A stretch of DNA of 64,000 bases from Proliferodiscus dingleyae (taxonomy: Eukaryota > Ascomycota > Leotiomycetes > Helotiales > Lachnaceae), in assembly GCA_003988795.1 (NCBI GenBank), contig QYAK01000015.1:620001-684000 (forward strand), given 5' to 3'. Positions 59,141 through 64,000 of this stretch are shown here, one piece after another. Each line of letters begins with the position of its first letter. Position 1 is the stretch's first letter. A program made the position numbers and the translations under genes. Below the pieces are notes generated by a model. That model saw only the letters and a program-made list of their open reading frames with translations, did no database searches and was not told the DNA's origin.

Positions 59141-60308
59141 TCAACGCAACGGCACCCCCGCACTCCTGGCACTTTCTCCAACCCTGACAACCTCCTCCTC
59201 ATCCCTATGCTCCCTTTCCCTTACACTGGCCGTCGTGCTAACACTCTCGCTCCGCGTCCGACTCGCATCGCTCTGCCGCCTCTGCCGCAGCGTCCTCTCC
59301 AAGTCTCTGATCCTCCTCTTCAGCACCTCATTCTCCCGCTTCACAGCATCGAGTTCGTGGCGATGGAACACGGTCTCCTCGTACCGTCCCGTGGTCTGCA
59401 CGCTGGTGATAGAATCCGAGCGATGGCCGTGGCTGTGCTGTCCGTCTCCGCTCCCTGCCACGCCAGTGATGTTTCCTGACGATGGCTCGCGGTGCTGGGG
59501 TATGCTGGGCCGCTGGGTGTAGAAGTAAGAGAAGTGATCGGGATGCTGGTAGCTGGACTGCGTCGAGCTGGGGGGCGCGGGGCTCGAGGCGCCGCTGCGG
59601 CGGGAGGAACCAGTCATGGAGTTTTGGCGGGAGAGGGAGGGCGGTTGGGTGGCGGTATCGTGCCGGGGACCTGCTATACCGCCCACGGTGCTAATACTGC
59701 CTACTGTGCCCGTGATGCTTCGTGTGCTCGTGCTTGAGGAGGAGCGGTGGTGTCGGCGTTGGGAAGGTGTGGGGTGGCTTGGCCCGGAGAGAAGGTGATT
59801 TGCGTTCTGGTCTGCGGAGTCGGGCAGACCTGCAGAAGTAGATGATGCGTTGGAGACGACCGACGCGTTTTGTGCGGCTCGAAGCATGGTGAGTTCGCGG
59901 GTTAAACGATTGACCTTTTTGAGGCATCAGCATTCGGCACTTCAAAGTCTATAGACCGTTACTTACAACAGCTTCCTGTTCCTTTTCCAGCTGCAAGTGC
60001 AAGTCTGCAGCAGTCAAAGGGCGAGGATGTCTCAAAGGTCCTGGGCCAGTGCCTACACCAGTATTGTCACCAACGACCCCACCGACTGTGGCACCACCTG
60101 TTGGCATGCTAGGCGAAGCTAAAGGGGGAGATATATGATTGACCGCGTTCTGATTCGAAGGCAGCACATTGAGAGAGGGGGAGGTTGGAGGAATAGCTGG
60201 AGGTGCCATTTGTTGAGAAGCTCTTCTGGAGGCGTTCCTGGAAGTGAGACGCGGGGATGAAGCTAAAGGTCGTGGAGACGGAGGGACTGAGTTGAGATCG
60301 GGAGCCAT
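59141..60308 (-). CDS. Ser/Pro-rich low-complexity protein with C-terminal coiled coil
   Basis: Two exons: 60308-59967 and 59914-59141, giving 371 residues. The first half is Pro/Ser-rich and likely disordered, ending in an LQLEKEQEAVVNRLTRELTMLR helix that spans the splice junction and looks like a coiled coil. A long Ser/Thr/His-rich stretch follows. Then comes a second heptad-like segment (HRHELDAVKRENEVLKRRI, continuing RDLERTLRQRRQ), which is leucine-zipper-like but has no adjacent bZIP basic region that I can identify. The C-terminus is charged. I do not recognise a named family. Similar fungal proteins are usually described only as hypothetical. It might be a scaffold or a regulator; no function can be assigned. 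Confidence 0.8.
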
Positions 60309-60834
60309 AATGGTAGTGCTGAGACTTGCGCTCTCTTCAGAGAGTGGGCAAGGAGACGAATAGAAATCGAACTAAGGCTGGCGCTTCAGTCCAGTTGCCT
60401 GTGGAAAAAGGCGCTGTTCTATTTTCATTCGTGTTGCATTGAGACAGAAAGGAAGCTCATTTCGCGCCGCGATGTCTCATTGGTTCTGTTCACGTGAGGT
60501 AACAGCCTTCGGTACAGCCTTGTGGAAAAGGCCGGGAGCGTTTACAGTATGACGTATCCCATCTTGGTGGGGTTCCTTATAAACGTGTTGGGGGAAGAGT
60601 TGACCTGTTCTTTTACAACTCATTCCATACCAAACTTAGTAAAGTTCCTCAAAAAGTAAGTAAAAGTCCCTCATAACTATTATAGTCTTCTGAACTATAC
60701 CTTGCCCAAGCCTGACACCGCACTTACATCTCACATTTTGCCACACCTTCACTTAGCTCTCAATTTCAATTACTTATATTGATTTCTTATGATAGGTCGT
60801 AAGAACCTCGTCAGAACCTAGAATCTCTACAAAA
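60309..60834. promoter_or_regulatory. Divergent promoter between coiled-coil and small-protein genes
   Basis: Contains a CACGTG box (60491-60496) and a TGACGTA site (60550-60556) that resembles a CRE/bZIP binding site. Shared control of the two genes is inferred from orientation only. Confidence 0.4.
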
Positions 60835-61157
60835 ATGTCAGCACCGAACGCAGGCCGACAGTCTCCACCCCCAGAAGCCCAATCAGGCAAACAGCAACAA
60901 GAGGCGCCAGCGAGTGGCCAGGGCGTCAATCAGGATAGCAGCAACCAGAAGGAGAGTAAGGACCAGCTTGAGGTACGTTCTTTCTCACCCGCTCCACCTC
61001 CTTGACTTTTACTCTCTTCCTTCTGTGAATGAATTGCAAGGACAGTATGCTGACATGGAGATGATAGGGACTCTCGTCTAATCCCAAAGGTCCACTTGAC
61101 GACCATGTCAAGGAAACAGCGGCAAAGACGATGAGTACAGATAAGAATACGTTGTGA
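60835..61157 (+). CDS. Small hydrophilic protein, unrecognised
   Basis: Two exons: 60835-60972 and 61068-61157. The intron has a GTACGT donor and a TGATAG acceptor, and the spliced product is 75 residues. The first 46 residues are rich in Ser, Pro, Gln, Asn and Lys and look disordered (MSAPNAGRQSPPPEAQSG). The second exon encodes GLSSNPKGPLDDHVKETAAK and a few more residues. The proline-flanked SSNPKGPLDDH block at the splice junction is the sort of short motif conserved in small fungal stress-associated proteins, but I cannot name a family with confidence. It is too short and spliced to appear as a long single ORF. It has no signal peptide or membrane segment. Confidence 0.7.
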
Positions 61158-61615
61158 GAAGGTTCAAAGGGTAAAGTTTTAGAAAAGTATTGAATGGGGC
61201 GGATCACGGCTCATATACCTGTCCATCAGGTCCTGAATGGGCAGGCATGCGGATGCATACATAAACAAATAGAAAATTGATGGACCTGGAACTGAATTTC
61301 TAAAACAATCGCGTGCAAGTCTATCAGATTAGACGTGAAAAGAAAACATGTTGACAGCAGTATTCCTGTCACTAAGAGATGAGATAATGAATCTGAACAA
61401 AATATGCCGTTTTTACCTTTTACTTAATGTCACAAATATTCACATGCAGAACGTAATTCTGTAAACAACACCATCTGGGTTCACAGGCCATAACTATGCA
61501 TCTTCAGAGCAGATAATTTTCATTCCGATCCTTCATGACAGAATAAATAAATCACTCGCTAGCAGCAAAAACCAATCATCTCAACCGTAAAACCGTCAAA
61601 CACATTTCAGAGTAA
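61158..61615. other. Intergenic spacer, small-protein gene to Vip1-like gene
   Basis: AT-rich 3' flanks of two convergent genes. Nothing else seen. Confidence 0.6.
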
Positions 61616-62455
61616 TCAAGCAGAAGCACCCTTCTCCGGCTCGAGAGGAGCGACCTTAGCAGAGTCAACGACACCAGTGCCTTCCGTAGCAGCCTCATGG
61701 GCATCCTTAGTCTCAGCAGGCGCAGCATCCCCCTTCTTCAAATCCGCAAGACGACGAGCTTCAGTATGAATATCTTGTACCTGTTGAGAAGTCTGTGTGT
61801 AGAAGTTGACTAATTTCTTGCCAGTTGGTGTACCCGCGGCCTTCTCGTAGTAGGACGTAAAGCCAGACCAGAGCGAGCTCGCTGCTGCGTTGGTCTTCTG
61901 CGTAACACCATAAGACTGATCAAGGCCCTTGGCTTTATCGGTGGCATGGTACTTGTTGTCGATGCCTTGCAGAGTTGTGATGAAGCGGGTGGAGACACCG
62001 TGCTTCTGGTCAAGGTCGATGGCCCGCTTCAGCGCCACATCGCCGATAGCGTATCCGTGAGCGAGGTACTCAGCTAGGATACGGGTTCTTGGCTTCTCCT
62101 CTTGCGTGATCTCATCGCTGTCGCGCTTCTCGTTGGAAGTGAAGTGGCTTCCATCGTCGTCTATCGAGCCTGAAGCACTGGCGACCTTGACCTGGGTAGC
62201 GCCGAGCTGCGTATTGTCAAGCAAGAGAGCTGTCTTTGCGGCAGTCTCCTTCTCGAAGGTAACGGTGGCACTTTGGGTCTCGCCTTCTTTCTTAAGGTCA
62301 AGGCTGGTGATCTTGCCGCTGTGAGGTGACGAATTAGCTTCAGGGGGAAATGAGGGGTCATTGCGAGACGCCTACCAGAATGAGAAGAAGTCTTTGACGG
62401 CCTTCTCATCAGTCGCGGAACTGATGTTAGAAACGTGGACTGTACTTGCAGACAT
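61616..62455 (-). CDS. Vip1-like RRM-domain protein
   Basis: Two exons: 62455-62376 and 62318-61616, giving 260 residues. The RRM spans about residues 3-75: VHVSNISSATDEKAVKDFF, then FSFCGKITSLDLKKEG across the splice junction, and QSATVTFEKETAAKTALLLD. The RNP sequences are divergent and lack the usual aromatic pair, as in the fission-yeast Vip1 type. The rest is helical and charged, with PRTRILAEYLAHGYAIGDVALKRA and LDQKHGVSTRF blocks, then a Glu/Ala/Lys-rich tail. The family is annotated as actin-cytoskeleton or p53-related in yeasts but has no proven activity. Probably cytoplasmic. Confidence 0.88.
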
Positions 62456-63827
62456 GATTGAATTGGTATTCGTGAAACTTTAGACGTGGCGTTCCGTGAA
62501 AATGATGTGCTTTTTGTAGGTGACGGCAAGGTAAACAGCCAGCAAGGGAGGGGCAATGAGTGTCCGCACGAATGACGTATCACCATATTAACGAGCCACT
62601 TGTGGCTGGTACGATCTGGGAAGGGACGCGCACGACTCTCCATGTCGTTGACATGTGAAATACAGGCTGCCAATTTTGTTCGCATATGAATGCTACCGGT
62701 TCCGGAAACAGTCAATTATCTCATGATATATAAGTGAACATAATCCAAGAGTCTTACTTCCTACAAAGACAAGATAGTTCTACCAAGTCACGTGCTGGTA
62801 AACTGCTTACTTTGATATTTTTTGGGCAAATTGGGAAGCACCTCTACGAGAAGGTCTCTGTACCAAGAGATGGCTTTGTAATTTACCCAATAGATCCTTA
62901 ACATTCTTCGTGGATGGGAATGTGATTCGAAAGAGATGACAAAATTACGTGTGCAATGGATGTGCACAACGGGCAAATAATGCAACCAGTACTCTATTTT
63001 CCCATTGGCCTTTGTTTGCATAAAATAACATTCTTTTGCATCCATGAATTGAGCCAGAAGGACATACCTTGAACAGAAGGTACCCAATACACAGGTCGGA
63101 GGCGAAGGGGGGCTCGAAAGACGAGACCGTGGTGAAACACTGACGGTCAAATCAGAATCCTTACAGCCTAGAGAGGCATGCGAGCTTTGTAAGGATGCGA
63201 TGCCTCCTCGTAAAGGGGCTGGATTGCGTTGGGAGAGACGAAAGATTGCTCTTCACACCAGATCACAGAGTACAGTGAGTGCGATGCGAAAGCGCTTTCT
63301 GCTGCTTGATGTCATTGTTTACAGAATCTTGCTATGATGCAAGAGTAATGAAAGTCTTTCGCCGTCATGTGAGGTAGTATCTCGAAATAGAAACCGTATA
63401 GGGAGGGGAGGCGAGGGTGGCTGGGCAACACAGCCCTCTCAGGGTGCTGACAGCGACGGCCCTCCCCGTTTTCGTTCTTTTCTCTCTTTGCAACCAAGAC
63501 ATCAGCATTCTGGAACATTTCCTGCATCTCGGCCAATCAAGAGCCGCCGCTGCTTGACTGCTCGCTCACTGCCGGCGCTCGCAGGCGCAGGGTTGCTCTG
63601 GCGCAGGGTCCTCTGCCCTTCCAGGGACGCTGTAACGATGCAGTGGGTGATTCGGTTTCAAGCAACATGCCATTCGGACCATCCACAAGCCTCAGCGTTT
63701 CTACCGTACACGCGCGAGAGAACAATACGAGCGGGTAAACATACGATACGAACGCATGAATGTGAGTAAGGAGAGGTAGGGGAGGGAAAGAGAGAGAGAG
63801 AGAGGCGTGCGATCCAGCTGAGCAGCG

Positions 63828-63882
63828 TTGAGTTGAGTTGAGTTGAGTTGAGATGAGTTGAGATGAGATGAGTTGAGATGAG
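63828..63882. repeat. GAGTT/GAGAT pentanucleotide repeat
   Basis: About ten tandem pentamers alternating GAGTT and GAGAT, next to a GA dinucleotide run (63790-63804). Confidence 0.9.
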
Positions 63883-63938
63883 CTTATGGAAGGGGAGAGG
63901 CCTCCATTACGTACTGTAAGTACAGCAGCAGTCTAGGG

Positions 63939-63966
63939 GTCTCTGTCTCTGTCTCTGTCTCTGTGT
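63939..63966. repeat. TCTGTC hexanucleotide repeat
   Basis: About four tandem TCTGTC (CTCTGT) units near the right edge of the window. Confidence 0.85.
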
Positions 63967-64000
63967 CTTCCCCCTCGTGCACGGTACCTGCGTATGAAGG

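Larger units (their letters stand above)
62456..64000. other. Right-end non-coding region with microsatellites
   Basis: Upstream flank of the Vip1-like gene and the window edge. It contains a CACGTG box (62789-62794), a GA run (63790-63804), GAGTT/GAGAT pentamers (63828-63882) and a TCTGTC run (63939-63966). Short ORFs (62788-63150, 63312-63769) show no motif. The repeat-rich CT/GA sequence resembles the left end and looks like a promoter. Confidence 0.55.

Overview
The window is nuclear DNA from a filamentous ascomycete (Pezizomycotina). Genes are split by many short GT-AG introns of about 45-70 bp with GTAAGT/GTATGT-type donors, and CTAAC/CTGAC branch-like boxes precede several acceptors. 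The gene set is typically fungal: Pex20, Srs2, Sec13, a Zn2Cys6 regulator, a PDR-type ABC transporter, spherulin-4 and Vip1. A class such as Leotiomycetes is only a guess from the feel of the proteins. Where I give exon chains I rebuilt them by hand, checking splice phase and family-conserved residues; every multi-exon chain given sums to a whole number of codons.

Layout. 1-7082: the edge of one gene on the minus strand, then about 7 kb with no convincing gene but with microsatellites and palindromes. 7083-20846: a metabolic/secretory block with GH125 exo-mannosidase (-), an NAD(P)-binding epimerase-like protein (+), a PhyH-family dioxygenase (-), GH27 alpha-galactosidase (-), spherulin-4 (+) and a ten-exon 5-oxoprolinase (-). 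20847-23385 is empty. 23386-27996: a full PDR/ABCG transporter (+). 28894-33908: an SRA/YDG protein followed by the Srs2 DNA helicase, both +, separated by a spacer carrying a perfect 15-bp-arm palindrome with two CACGTG boxes. 34565-37254: Pex20 (-) and Sec13 (+), divergent. 37639-39946: a five-exon F-box protein (-). 39947-42120: a repeat-rich spacer. 42121-48262: MFS transporter (+), FSP1/AIFM2-like flavoprotein (-) and Zn2Cys6 regulator (-), a possible small co-regulated group. 49230-58076: one giant gene (-) of 11 inferred exons and about 2,728 residues, with two sacsin-type GHKL ATPase-like modules and a C-terminal BTB domain. 59141-62455: a low-complexity coiled-coil protein (-), a 75-residue small protein (+) and a Vip1-like RRM protein (-). 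The right end is a non-coding spacer with pentanucleotide and dinucleotide repeats.

The most unusual item is the sacsin-BTB giant. Two introns inside its first ATPase module are stop-free and a multiple of three, so their retention would keep the frame. Other points worth a look are the SRA-Srs2 spacer palindrome, a PCNA-box-like peptide in Srs2, the MFS/flavoprotein/regulator trio and the clustering of two secreted glycosidases. I saw no tRNA, rRNA, transposon, CRISPR array or viral gene.
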